A DNA stretch of 31,616 nucleotides from 66-474 sp036279975 (GTDB taxonomy: Bacteria > Pseudomonadota > Gammaproteobacteria > Xanthomonadales > Rhodanobacteraceae). This document shows positions 1-8,051 of the stretch, one piece after another; position 1 is the stretch's first letter, and every line of letters begins with the position of its first letter. The position numbers were made by a program, and so were the translations under genes. The stretch is from assembly GCA_036279975.1 (NCBI GenBank), contig DASURP010000069.1, positions 1 to 31,616 of the forward strand, read 5' to 3'. The notes below the pieces were generated by a model, which saw only the letters and a list, made by a program, of their open reading frames with translations, did not search any database and was not told where the DNA came from.

Positions 1-889
<889 letters not shown>

Positions 890-920
890 GGTTTTATTCC
901 TGTAATGCCTGTCTTTTGAT

Positions 921-986
921 CGTCATCCCGGCAAAGGCCGGAATCCAGTGCGTTCGCAATGGGTCCCGGCCTGTGCCGGGGCGACG
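921..986. repeat. Dispersed intergenic inverted-repeat element between groES and groEL
   Basis: The segment opens CGTCATCCCGGC and closes with an imperfect inverted copy (GCCGGGGCGACG). Two internal hairpins are of the type CCGGCAAAGGCCGG and CCCGGCCTGTGCCGGG. Read in frame it gives the well-known VIPAKAGIQ-like peptide found in many proteobacterial intergenic repeats, which is an annotation artefact and not a gene. It lies inside the groES-groEL transcript, so it could act as an RNA hairpin affecting message stability or the GroES:GroEL ratio. That role is inference. Confidence 0.7.
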
Positions 987-1010
987 GCTAAGGGGTTCGG
1001 CGGGCTTCGA

Positions 1011-1301
1011 TCAGCCCTCAAGTACCGCGACCAGGTCGTCTTCGCGCATGACGAGCAGTTCCTCGCCATCCACCTTGACTTCGGTGCCGGAATACTTGCC
1101 GAACAGCACCTTGTCGCCGGCCTTGACGGCCATCGGACGGACCTTGCCGTCTTCCTGGATCTTGCCGGTGCCCACGGCGACCACTTCGCCCTTGATGGGC
1201 TTCTCGGTCGCGGTGTCGGGGATGACGATGCCGCCGGCGGACTTGGTTTCCGCCTCGAGGCGCTTGACGATGACGCGGTCGTGCAATGGACGAAGCTTCA
1301 T
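1011..1301 (-). CDS. groES: Co-chaperonin GroES (10 kDa)
   Basis: GroES is the heptameric lid of the GroEL chamber. The 96-residue product begins MKLRPLHDRVIVKR, has the mobile-loop region around ETKSAGGIVIPD (residues 17-28), and ends with the EDDLVAVLEG type tail. Length and sequence are typical. An upstream in-frame start at 1361 would add 20 residues, but the family sequence begins at MKLRPLHDR, so the ATG at 1301-1299 is chosen. It is the first gene of the minus-strand groES-groEL operon. A CIRCE operator and a promoter lie 47-100 bases upstream. Confidence 0.98.
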   Translation of the reverse strand: MKLRPLHDRVIVKRLEAETKSAGGIVIPDTATEKPIKGEVVAVGTGKIQEDGKVRPMAVKAGDKVLFGKYSGTEVKVDGEELLVMREDDLVAVLEG

Positions 1302-1347
1302 GGTGACTCCAGCTGCGTTGGGGGGGTTGGGGAAAGGATTGGCGTTG

Positions 1348-1374
1348 TTAGCACTCAACAACGACGAGTGCCAA
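1348..1374. promoter_or_regulatory. CIRCE operator (HrcA binding site) of groESL
   Basis: TTAGCACTC, nine bases, then GAGTGCCAA. This is the CIRCE consensus TTAGCACTC-N9-GAGTGCTAA with one changed base in the right arm. It starts at the end of the predicted -10 box and sits in the groES leader, the usual place for HrcA repression. HrcA is not in this window. Confidence 0.93.
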
Positions 1375-1401
1375 TTGTAAGGTCGGATTGCGCGGATTCA
1401 A
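1374..1401 (-). promoter_or_regulatory. groESL promoter
   Basis: On the minus strand a -35 TTGAAT (1401-1396) and a -10 TACAAT (1379-1374) are separated by 16 bases, directly upstream of CIRCE. The -35 lies in CTTGAAT, which also fits the sigma-32 -35 element CTTGAA. The matching sigma-32 -10 (CCCCATNT) is poor here, so a housekeeping sigma factor promoter repressed by HrcA is the simplest reading. Confidence 0.6.
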
Positions 1402-1418
1402 GAGCCATCCCCCTCGGA

Positions 1419-1490
1419 CCCCCTTCCTGCGGAAGGGGGAAGACGAGCGAGACCACTCAGGAGTTCGAACCCCCTTCCGCAGGAAGGGGG
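1419..1490. repeat. Pair of inverted REP-like palindromes (REPIN-like doublet)
   Basis: There are two 21-base hairpins, CCCCCTTCC-TGC-GGAAGGGGG (1419-1439) and CCCCCTTCC-GCA-GGAAGGGGG (1470-1490). They are exact reverse complements of each other, 51 bases apart. A third copy of the same palindrome (8-bp stem) lies at 6893-6911. A further hairpin, CGCCTTGCC with GGCAAGGCG, follows to about 1520. The doublet lies between the divergent groES and cutA genes. The layout matches REP/REPIN elements, which are usually moved by RAYT transposases. No RAYT gene is in the window. Confidence 0.7.
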
Positions 1491-1568
1491 TCGCCTTGCC
1501 TGTCTTGGTGGGCAAGGCGGGGGGATGCCCAATCCGCTACGCTCGCCATTCCACCCAGATCCGAGCCC

Positions 1569-1895
1569 ATGCCCCTGCTCTGCCTGTCCACCTGTCCCGA
1601 CGCCGAAACCGCCGCGCGGATCGCGCGCACGCTGGTCGGGGAGGGCCTGGCCGCCTGCGTGAACTGCGTGCCGGGCGTGCAATCGACGTATCACTGGCAG
1701 GGCCGAATCCACGACGATGCCGAGGTGCTGTTGCTGATCAAGACCCGGCGCGAACGCTTCGAGGCGCTACGCGCGCGGCTGGTGGAACTGCACCCCGACG
1801 AGGTTCCGGAACTGGTCGCGCTGGACATCATCGCGGGCCATGCGCCGTACCTGGACTGGATCGTCCAGGAGACGCCCGACCGCAACGCGGACTGA
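1569..1895 (+). CDS. cutA: Divalent-cation tolerance protein CutA
   Basis: This is a small trimeric cytoplasmic protein of the CutA1 family, linked to divalent metal tolerance. Its biochemical role is still debated. The 108 residues show the family core: LSTCPDAETAARIARTLV at the start, LAACVNCVPGVQSTYHWQGRI around 28-47, the VLLLIKTRRERFEALRARL strand-helix, and the C-terminal HPDEVPELVALDI then YLDWI. The ATG at 1569 gives the normal family length. The open frame continues upstream only through repeat DNA. A possible -10 (TACGCT, 1538-1543) lies 25 bases upstream. The next gene, dsbD, is on the same strand. Confidence 0.95.
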   Translation: MPLLCLSTCPDAETAARIARTLVGEGLAACVNCVPGVQSTYHWQGRIHDDAEVLLLIKTRRERFEALRARLVELHPDEVPELVALDIIAGHAPYLDWIVQETPDRNAD

Positions 1896-2029
1896 TGGCA
1901 CGGTCCCCGCGGCATGGGCGCAGTGGAACGCACCCCGGCCCCGGAGTGGCGGCCCGGCTGCGCGCCTGCCAGAATGACGGCACGTGCGGACCGGTTTGCC
2001 TGGTTCCACCCGGCTCGATGGTTGTCCTG

Positions 2030-3859
2030 ATGTTTCCCCGACGATTCCTTGCCCGCCTGCTGATCCCGGCGCTGTTGCTGCTCGCCGCCACGGGCGCGCA
2101 CGCGCAAAACGCGGGCCCCGGCGAAGGGCTGTTGCCGGTGACCCGGGCGTTTGCACTCACGCCGACCATTCCCGAACCCGGCACGATTGCGTTGCACTTC
2201 GACATCGCGCCGCACTATTACCTCTACCGCGGCCGCATCGAGGCGAAGATCCTCACCCGCGGCTTCGCGGCCGGCAAGCTGGCACTGCCGCCCGGCACCA
2301 GGGAACACGACCCGTACCTCGGCGACGTCGAGATCTATCACGATCGCGTGGACGGCTCGCTGCCCTACACGGCGACGGGCGCGATGCCGGCCACCCTGGA
2401 GCTCGAGGTGACCTATCAGGGTTGCCACGAAGTCGCGCCCAAGATCTGCTATCCACCCAACACCGAAACCTTCACGCTGCCGACCGCGGGCGGTGGTCCG
2501 TTCGTGGGTGCGGGTGCGGCCGGCAACGCACCGCCGCGCAATCCGATCACCGCATCCTTGCATGCCCCGGGCGCAGGCGCGCAGCCAACGATTGCCGCGG
2601 GGGCGTCCATGCAAGCCATCGCGGGCCCGCTCTCCACCGGTCTCGCCTTCGCGCTGCTGCTGGCATTCGTGGGCGGCCTGATCCTGAACCTGATGCCGTG
2701 CGTGCTGCCGGTGCTGGCCATCAAGGCGGTGGGTGTGCTCGAGGGCGGCGAATCGCGCCAGCGCTCGCGCGCCCATGCGCTGGCCTATGCCGCGGGCGTG
2801 CTGGGTACCTTCCTCGTCATCGGCGCCGTGATCCTGGGCTTGCGCGGGGCCGGCCAGGCGATCGGCTGGGGCACCCAGTTGCAGCAGCCGGTGATCGTCG
2901 CGGTGCTGGCCTGCGTGCTGTTCGCGGTCGGGCTGTCGATGTCGGGCGTGGCGCAGTTCGGGTCGCGCCTCGGCAACTTCGGCAACGGCCTGACCCGGCG
3001 CGGCGGTGCGCTCGGACATTTCTTCACGGGCGTGCTGGCGGTGGTCGTCGCCAGCCCCTGCACCGCGCCGTTCATGGGCGCGGCACTGGCCTACGCGTTC
3101 GTCGCGCCGCCGGCGCACGAACTGCTGGTGATGCTGGCGCTGGGCGTGGGACTGGCGTTGCCGCTGACCCTGATCGGACTGGTACCGGCGCTGGCGCGGC
3201 TGTTGCCGAAACCGGGGCACTGGATGGAAACGCTGAAGCAGGTCCTGGCGTTCCCGATGTATCTCTCCGCGGTGTGGCTGGTGTGGGTGCTGGCCCACCA
3301 GCGCGGCGCCGACGCGGTGGCGCTGGTGCTGACCGCGATGGTGCTGCTGGCGGCCGCGCTGTGGTGGCACGGCCGGGCGCACGCCGGGCGCAGGCTCGGG
3401 CATGCGTTCACCGTGGTGCTGGCGCTGGCGACACTGGTTTCGCTGTACGGCGTGGCGCAGGTCGCGCCACCCGCCCGCGCAGCCGCCGCGACCGACGCCG
3501 GCACGGTGGCCTTCAGCCGTGCGGCATTGCAGTCGCTGCGCGACGCCGGCACGCCGGTGTTCGTAGGCATCGGCGCCGACTGGTGCGTCACCTGCAAGGC
3601 CAATGAATATGCCGTGCTGGACACGTCCGCGTTTCGCGCGCTGCTGGCGCAGACCGGCGCGGTGTACATGCGCGGCGACTGGACCGATGTCGATCCCGAG
3701 ATCGGCGCCTACCTGCGCGAGTTCCACTGGCCGGGGGTGCCGCTGTACGTGGTGTATCCGCGTGGCGGCGGCGCCGGGCACGCCTTGCCGACCGTGTTGA
3801 CGGCATCCTTGGTGCGCAACGCGCTGGTCCGTGCCGACGGGGAACCGACCGCGCGATGA
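2030..3859 (+). CDS. dsbD: Thiol:disulfide interchange protein DsbD
   Basis: DsbD carries electrons from cytoplasmic thioredoxin across the inner membrane to periplasmic thiol enzymes. The 609-residue form starts MFPRRFLARLLIP, with a signal peptide ending near AHA-QN. The periplasmic alpha domain has the pair C132/C140 (CHEVAPKIC). The membrane beta domain of about eight helices has C224 (MPCVLPV) and C344 (SPCTAPF). The C-terminal thioredoxin-like gamma domain has C519/C522 (WCVTCK). All six catalytic cysteines are therefore present. An alternative ATG at 2018 adds four residues, and neither start has a strong ribosome site. TGC-CAGAAT (1967-1975) could be its extended -10. The stop overlaps the next start. 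Confidence 0.96.
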   Translation: MFPRRFLARLLIPALLLLAATGAHAQNAGPGEGLLPVTRAFALTPTIPEPGTIALHFDIAPHYYLYRGRIEAKILTRGFAAGKLALPPGTREHDPYLGDVEIYHDRVDGSLPYTATGAMPATLELEVTYQGCHEVAPKICYPPNTETFTLPTAGGGPFVGAGAAGNAPPRNPITASLHAPGAGAQPTIAAGASMQAIAGPLSTGLAFALLLAFVGGLILNLMPCVLPVLAIKAVGVLEGGESRQRSRAHALAYAAGVLGTFLVIGAVILGLRGAGQAIGWGTQLQQPVIVAVLACVLFAVGLSMSGVAQFGSRLGNFGNGLTRRGGALGHFFTGVLAVVVASPCTAPFMGAALAYAFVAPPAHELLVMLALGVGLALPLTLIGLVPALARLLPKPGHWMETLKQVLAFPMYLSAVWLVWVLAHQRGADAVALVLTAMVLLAAALWWHGRAHAGRRLGHAFTVVLALATLVSLYGVAQVAPPARAAAATDAGTVAFSRAALQSLRDAGTPVFVGIGADWCVTCKANEYAVLDTSAFRALLAQTGAVYMRGDWTDVDPEIGAYLREFHWPGVPLYVVYPRGGGAGHALPTVLTASLVRNALVRADGEPTAR

Positions 3860-4422
3860 TGGATCGCCGCACGATCCTGATCCTGGTGCTGGCCTGCCTT
3901 GCCGCGGCCGGGGGCTGGTGGCTGCAGCACCGCTGGGCCGACCAGCCGCCAGCGCAGCCACCCGCACCGGCGGGGGTCAAGACCCTGGCGGTCGGCGACG
4001 CGGTGGGCGGGTATGCGCTGCCCGACCTTGCCGGCCAGACCACGGCGCTCGCCAAATGGCGCGGCAAGGTCGTGTTGCTGAACTTCTGGGCGACCTGGTG
4101 CGCGCCCTGTCGCAAGGAAATGCCGATGCTGGCGCGACTGCAACGCGAACACGCGGACGACGGCCTGCAGGTGGTCGGCATCGCGATGGACCAGCCGCAA
4201 TCGGCGGCCAGGTTCCTCGGGCAAATGCCGGTAGGCTATCCGATCCTGATCGGCATCGACGCGGATCCGGTGCCCACCACCACCTTCGGCGACACCGCGG
4301 GCCTGTTGCCCTACAGCGTGCTGATCGGGCGCGACGGCCGCATCCTCGAGACCAGGCTGGGAGTGCTCGACCCGGCCACGATCAAGGCGTGGCTGGCCGA
4401 GGCCAAGTCACGGAAATCGTAA
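3856..4422 (+). CDS. TlpA/ResA-type membrane-anchored periplasmic thioredoxin-like protein
   Basis: This 188-residue thiol-disulfide oxidoreductase has one N-terminal helix (about residues 5-24) that should anchor it in the inner membrane. A proline-rich linker and a thioredoxin fold follow. The active site is WCAPC (C82, C85) within LLNFWATWCAPCRKEMP, and a cis-proline is plausible in LLPYSVLIG. Its ATG overlaps the dsbD stop (ATGA, or starts one codon later), so the two are translationally coupled. DsbD may be its electron donor. Proteins of this type serve cytochrome c maturation or oxidative repair, and the exact client cannot be read here. Confidence 0.9.
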   Translation: MMDRRTILILVLACLAAAGGWWLQHRWADQPPAQPPAPAGVKTLAVGDAVGGYALPDLAGQTTALAKWRGKVVLLNFWATWCAPCRKEMPMLARLQREHADDGLQVVGIAMDQPQSAARFLGQMPVGYPILIGIDADPVPTTTFGDTAGLLPYSVLIGRDGRILETRLGVLDPATIKAWLAEAKSRKS

Positions 4423-4535
4423 AACATGTGACGATCGTCGCTTATCTGCTGCGATTCACAGCGTAACGCTGGACAATGCCTGAATGACGGTTCAGACTGC
4501 GCGGCTTCCGGTCCGGCCGCAGGCACTGCTGAAGC

Positions 4536-4979
4536 GTGGCACAGATTCTGGTCCTCCACGGTCCCAACCTCAACCTGCTCGGTGAACGCGAGCCGGACGT
4601 GTACGGCCGCGCCACCCTGGCTGGAATCGACGCGTCGCTGACCGCGCAAGCCAGGGCCGCGGGGCACGCGTTGCAAGGCTTCCAGTCCAACGCCGAACAT
4701 GCGCTGGTCGAACGGGTGCATGCGGCCAGGACCGACGGCACCGCTTTCATCCTGATCAACCCCGCCGCTTTCACCCATACCTCGGTGGCGCTGCGCGATG
4801 CGCTGGCCGCGGTCGCGATCCCCTTCATCGAAGTGCACCTGTCCAACCCGCACGCACGCGAGCCGTTCCGCCGCCAGTCGTATTTTTCCGATCTGGCCGC
4901 GGGCATCGTCGCCGGGTTCGGCGCCGACAGTTATCGCTACGCGCTGGACGCCGCGCTCGCGCGGCTGGCCACCCACTGA
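4536..4979 (+). CDS. aroQ: 3-dehydroquinate dehydratase, type II
   Basis: The enzyme converts 3-dehydroquinate to 3-dehydroshikimate in the shikimate pathway and is a cytoplasmic dodecamer. The 147 residues contain the family opening ILVLHGPNLNLLGEREPDVYG, with the catalytic tyrosine in that block. The LINPAAFTHTSVALRDAL block and the IEVHLSNPHAREPFR substrate loop follow. Length is typical. The start is GTG at 4536, because no in-frame ATG gives the family N-terminus. It is followed 28 bases later by accB, the common aroQ-accB-accC order. Confidence 0.97.
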   Translation: MAQILVLHGPNLNLLGEREPDVYGRATLAGIDASLTAQARAAGHALQGFQSNAEHALVERVHAARTDGTAFILINPAAFTHTSVALRDALAAVAIPFIEVHLSNPHAREPFRRQSYFSDLAAGIVAGFGADSYRYALDAALARLATH

Positions 4980-5007
4980 GCCCAACCAACCTTCAAGCGA
5001 GACCGTC

Positions 5008-5478
5008 ATGGATCTGCGCAAAGTCAAGAAACTGATCGAACTGCTGGAAGAATCGAACCTCTCGGAACTGGAAATCAAGGAGGGCGAGGAAGTCGTCCGC
5101 CTGTCGCGCTTTCCGTCCGGAAGCATGCCCGTACCGCAGGTGATCGCTGCACCGCAACCCGCTGTCGCGGCCTCCTTCCCGGCACCCGTGCCGGCGGCAA
5201 CCACGGCCGCGGCGCCCGCAGCCGCGGACACCGGCCTGCCACCGGGTACCGTGGTGCGCTCGCCGATGGTCGGCACCTTCTACGCCGCCGCTTCGCCCGG
5301 CGCCGAACCGTTCGTCAAGGTCGGCCAGCAGGTCAAGACCGGCGATCCGCTGGGGGTGATCGAGGCGATGAAGATGTTCAACCAGATCGAAGCCGAAATC
5401 GCCGGCACCGTGGTCGCCATCGTCGCCGAGAACGGCCAGGCGGTGGAATTCGACCAGCCGCTGTTCGTGATCGGCTGA
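5008..5478 (+). CDS. accB: Biotin carboxyl carrier protein of acetyl-CoA carboxylase
   Basis: AccB carries the biotin that shuttles carboxyl groups in acetyl-CoA carboxylase, the committed step of fatty acid synthesis. The 156-residue product has an N-terminal dimerisation segment (MDLRKVKKLIELLEESNLSE), an Ala/Pro-rich linker at about 46-75, and a C-terminal biotinyl domain. The biotin lysine is K122 in EAMKM. The thumb-type insertion (SPGAEPFVKVG) is present. The accC start lies five bases after the stop, so the two form an operon. Confidence 0.98.
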   Translation: MDLRKVKKLIELLEESNLSELEIKEGEEVVRLSRFPSGSMPVPQVIAAPQPAVAASFPAPVPAATTAAAPAAADTGLPPGTVVRSPMVGTFYAAASPGAEPFVKVGQQVKTGDPLGVIEAMKMFNQIEAEIAGTVVAIVAENGQAVEFDQPLFVIG

Positions 5479-5483
5479 TCGCC

Positions 5484-6854
5484 ATGCTCGACAAGGTCCT
5501 CATTGCCAACCGCGGCGAAATCGCGCTGCGCGTGTTGCGCGCCTGCCAGACCATGGGCATCAGGACGGTGGCAGTGCATTCGACCGCCGATCGCAACCTG
5601 AAGCACGTCGGCATGGCCGACGAAGCCATCTGCATCGGCCCGGCGTCTTCCGCAAAGAGTTATTTGAACATCCCCGCGATCATCGCCGCGGCCGAAGTCA
5701 CCGACGCCACCGCGATCCATCCGGGTTACGGATTCCTGTCCGAGAACGCCGACTTCGCCGAGCAGGTAGAGCAATCCGGCTTCGTGTTCGTGGGCCCGAC
5801 CGCGCCGGTGATCCGCATGATGGGCGACAAGGTCGAGGCCATCAAGGCGATGCAAGCCGCGGGCGTGCCGTGCGTGCCGGGTTCCGACGGCCCGCTCGAC
5901 GACGACGTCGAACGCAGCCTCGCGATCGCCCGCAAGATCGGCTACCCGGTGCTGATCAAGGCCGCGGGCGGTGGCGGCGGGCGCGGCATGCGCGACGTGC
6001 ACACCGAGGCGCACCTCGGCAACGCGATCGCGACCACGCGCGCGGAAGCGCGCGCGGCGTTCGGCAACGATCAGGTGTACATGGAGAAGTTCCTCGAGAA
6101 CCCGCGCCACGTCGAGATCCAGGTGCTGGCCGACGGCCAGGGCAACGCGATCCACCTGTGCGAACGCGACTGCTCGATGCAACGCCGCCACCAGAAGGTC
6201 GTGGAAGAGGCCCCCGCGCCCGGCATCACGCCGGAAATGCGCGCGGAGATCGGCAAGATCTGCACCGACGCCTGCCTGCGCATCGGCTATCGAGGCGCCG
6301 GCACCTTCGAATTCCTGTTCCAGGACGGGCGCTTCTATTTCATCGAGATGAACACCCGCATCCAGGTGGAGCATCCGGTCACCGAGATGATCACCGGCGT
6401 CGACCTGGTGCGCGAGCAATTGCTGATCGCGGCGGGCGAACCGCTGTCGATCCGCCAGCAGGACATCGTCCCGCGCGGCCATGCCATCGAATGCCGCATC
6501 AACGCCGAAGACCCCGATACTTTCATGCCAAGCCCCGGCACGGTGAAGCGCTTCGAAGCGCCGGGCGGGCCGGGCGTGCGCATCGACACGCATCTCTACG
6601 ACGGATACCGGATCCCGTCGAACTACGACTCGATGATCGGCAAGCTGATCGTGCATGGCGTCGACCGCAAGACCGCGATCATGCGCATGCGCACCGCGCT
6701 CAGCGAAACCGTGATCGAGGGCGTCAAGACCAACCTGCCGCTGCAGCAGCGGATCATGGGCGACTCGGGTTTCAAGCACGGCGGCCGCAACATCCACTAC
6801 CTTGAAAAACGCATCCGCGAGCAGAAGGAAAAAGGCATCGGGTTGGGGAGCTGA
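5484..6854 (+). CDS. accC: Biotin carboxylase subunit of acetyl-CoA carboxylase
   Basis: AccC uses ATP and bicarbonate to carboxylate the biotin on AccB. The 456-residue protein has the N-terminal preATP-grasp domain (MLDKVLIANRGEIALRV). The ATP-grasp glycine loop is at about 162-168 (GGGGGRG), with MEKFLENPRHVEIQVL at 200-215, ERDCSMQRRHQKVVEE at 227-242, and the catalytic EMNTRIQVEHPVTE at 288-301. Length and motifs are complete. After the stop comes a 190-base region with a REP-like hairpin before prmA. Confidence 0.98.
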   Translation: MLDKVLIANRGEIALRVLRACQTMGIRTVAVHSTADRNLKHVGMADEAICIGPASSAKSYLNIPAIIAAAEVTDATAIHPGYGFLSENADFAEQVEQSGFVFVGPTAPVIRMMGDKVEAIKAMQAAGVPCVPGSDGPLDDDVERSLAIARKIGYPVLIKAAGGGGGRGMRDVHTEAHLGNAIATTRAEARAAFGNDQVYMEKFLENPRHVEIQVLADGQGNAIHLCERDCSMQRRHQKVVEEAPAPGITPEMRAEIGKICTDACLRIGYRGAGTFEFLFQDGRFYFIEMNTRIQVEHPVTEMITGVDLVREQLLIAAGEPLSIRQQDIVPRGHAIECRINAEDPDTFMPSPGTVKRFEAPGGPGVRIDTHLYDGYRIPSNYDSMIGKLIVHGVDRKTAIMRMRTALSETVIEGVKTNLPLQQRIMGDSGFKHGGRNIHYLEKRIREQKEKGIGLGS

Positions 6855-6892
6855 GGCTCCGGACCCGGGGCTCGGATAAAGCGAAACGTGCC

Positions 6893-6911
6893 CCCCTTCC
6901 GCAGGAAGGGG
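6893..6911. repeat. REP-like palindrome, third copy, in the accC-prmA gap
   Basis: CCCCTTCC-GCA-GGAAGGGG is a perfect 8-bp hairpin of the same sequence as the doublet at 1419-1490. It is followed by further G-run/C-run inverted repeats (GGGGGGATACCCCC) up to about 6960. It lies 39 bases after the accC stop and may act as a message-stabilising 3' hairpin. There is no T tract, so a classical terminator is not supported. Confidence 0.65.
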
Positions 6912-7047
6912 ATCGCTGCGCAACAGCGGGGGGATACCCCCGGGCGGCAAAAGCCACCCCCCTCATCGCGCTGCGCGCGCGTTCGCCACGCTCCGCCCTG
7001 CGCAGGCGAAGGGAAAGACAAGCAACGCGTATCGACGCATCCTGATC

Positions 7048-7962
7048 ATGCCCTGGCTCGAACTGCAACTGACCATCCGCGCCGAACAACAGCCGCGTGC
7101 CGAGACCGCGCTGGAAGATCTCGGCGCGTTGTCGGTGACGCTGCTGGACGCCGCTGCCGACACGCCCGACGAAGCCGCGATCTTCGAGCCGGGTGTCGGC
7201 GCAACACCGCTGTGGGAATCCCTGACCCTGCTGGCCCTGTTCGCGGCCGACGCCGACCACCGCGGACTCGTGCATCTTCTGCACGACGCGTTGCCGGAAC
7301 TTGCGCCCGACCGCATCGCGTTCCGCGAAATCGCCGACCAGGATTGGGAGCGCGCGTGGCTGGACCGCTACCAGCCGATGCGGTTCGGCAAGCGGTTGTG
7401 GATCCATCCTTGGAACATCGAACCAGCGGGCGACCTGGACGCAGCGGCGGTCGTGGTCCGCCTCGACCCCGGCCTCGCCTTCGGCACCGGCACCCACCCG
7501 ACCACGGCGCTGTGCCTTGAGTGGCTGGACGGCCTCGATCCAGTCGGCAAGACCGTCGTCGATTACGGTTGCGGCTCCGGCGTGCTCGCGATCGCCGCCC
7601 TGAAACTTGGCGCCGCGCACGCCATCGCGGTGGACAATGACCCGCAGGCGCTCACCGCCACGCGCGACAACGCCACGCGCAACGGCGTCGCCGGACAGTT
7701 GCAGGCTTGCCTGCCGGACGCGCTTGCGCAAGCGGTGCAGGCCGACATCTTCGTTGCCAACATCCTCGCCGGGCCGCTCGTCGAACTGGCGCCGCGCTTC
7801 GCGGCGCTGTGCCGGCCCGGTGCGCCGTTCGCACTGTCCGGCATCCTCGCCGGGCAGGAGGACGAACTGCTGAAACGTTATCGTGCGTGCGGCTTCGGCG
7901 AACTGCACGTCACACGTCGCGAGGGCTGGGTTCGCATCAGCGGATGCTTCGACAATCCCTGA
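7048..7962 (+). CDS. prmA: Ribosomal protein L11 methyltransferase
   Basis: PrmA trimethylates ribosomal protein L11 using S-adenosylmethionine. The 304-residue product has the N-terminal L11-binding domain (MPWLELQLTIRAEQQP). The conserved DPGLAFGTGTHPTT (140-153) follows, then the SAM motif DYGCGSGVLAIAALKLGA (172-189), the acidic ribose contact in AVDND (194-198), and VANILAGPL (237-245). Length is typical. It sits between accC and the DUF3426 gene, an order common in Xanthomonadales and Pseudomonas relatives. Confidence 0.97.
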   Translation: MPWLELQLTIRAEQQPRAETALEDLGALSVTLLDAAADTPDEAAIFEPGVGATPLWESLTLLALFAADADHRGLVHLLHDALPELAPDRIAFREIADQDWERAWLDRYQPMRFGKRLWIHPWNIEPAGDLDAAAVVVRLDPGLAFGTGTHPTTALCLEWLDGLDPVGKTVVDYGCGSGVLAIAALKLGAAHAIAVDNDPQALTATRDNATRNGVAGQLQACLPDALAQAVQADIFVANILAGPLVELAPRFAALCRPGAPFALSGILAGQEDELLKRYRACGFGELHVTRREGWVRISGCFDNP

Positions 7963-8051
7963 CGCGACGCACGCTCCTGGCGCGTCTCGTACCTGCCGGC
8001 GCAGCGCAATGTTGTTACGCTTCACCCCCGTCCCCGTCTCCCATCCCGTCC

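Noticed and set aside
916..1380. Plus-strand frame beginning MIVIPAKAGIQ
   Set aside because: It is translation of an intergenic repeat and of antisense groES.
1388..2029. In-frame upstream extension of dsbD to 1388
   Set aside because: It would run through the repeat doublet and cutA in another frame; the signal peptide begins at 2030 (or 2018).
1691..3967. A 758-codon minus-strand open frame opposite dsbD
   Set aside because: Shadow of dsbD; low-complexity Arg/Gln/His composition and no recognisable motif.
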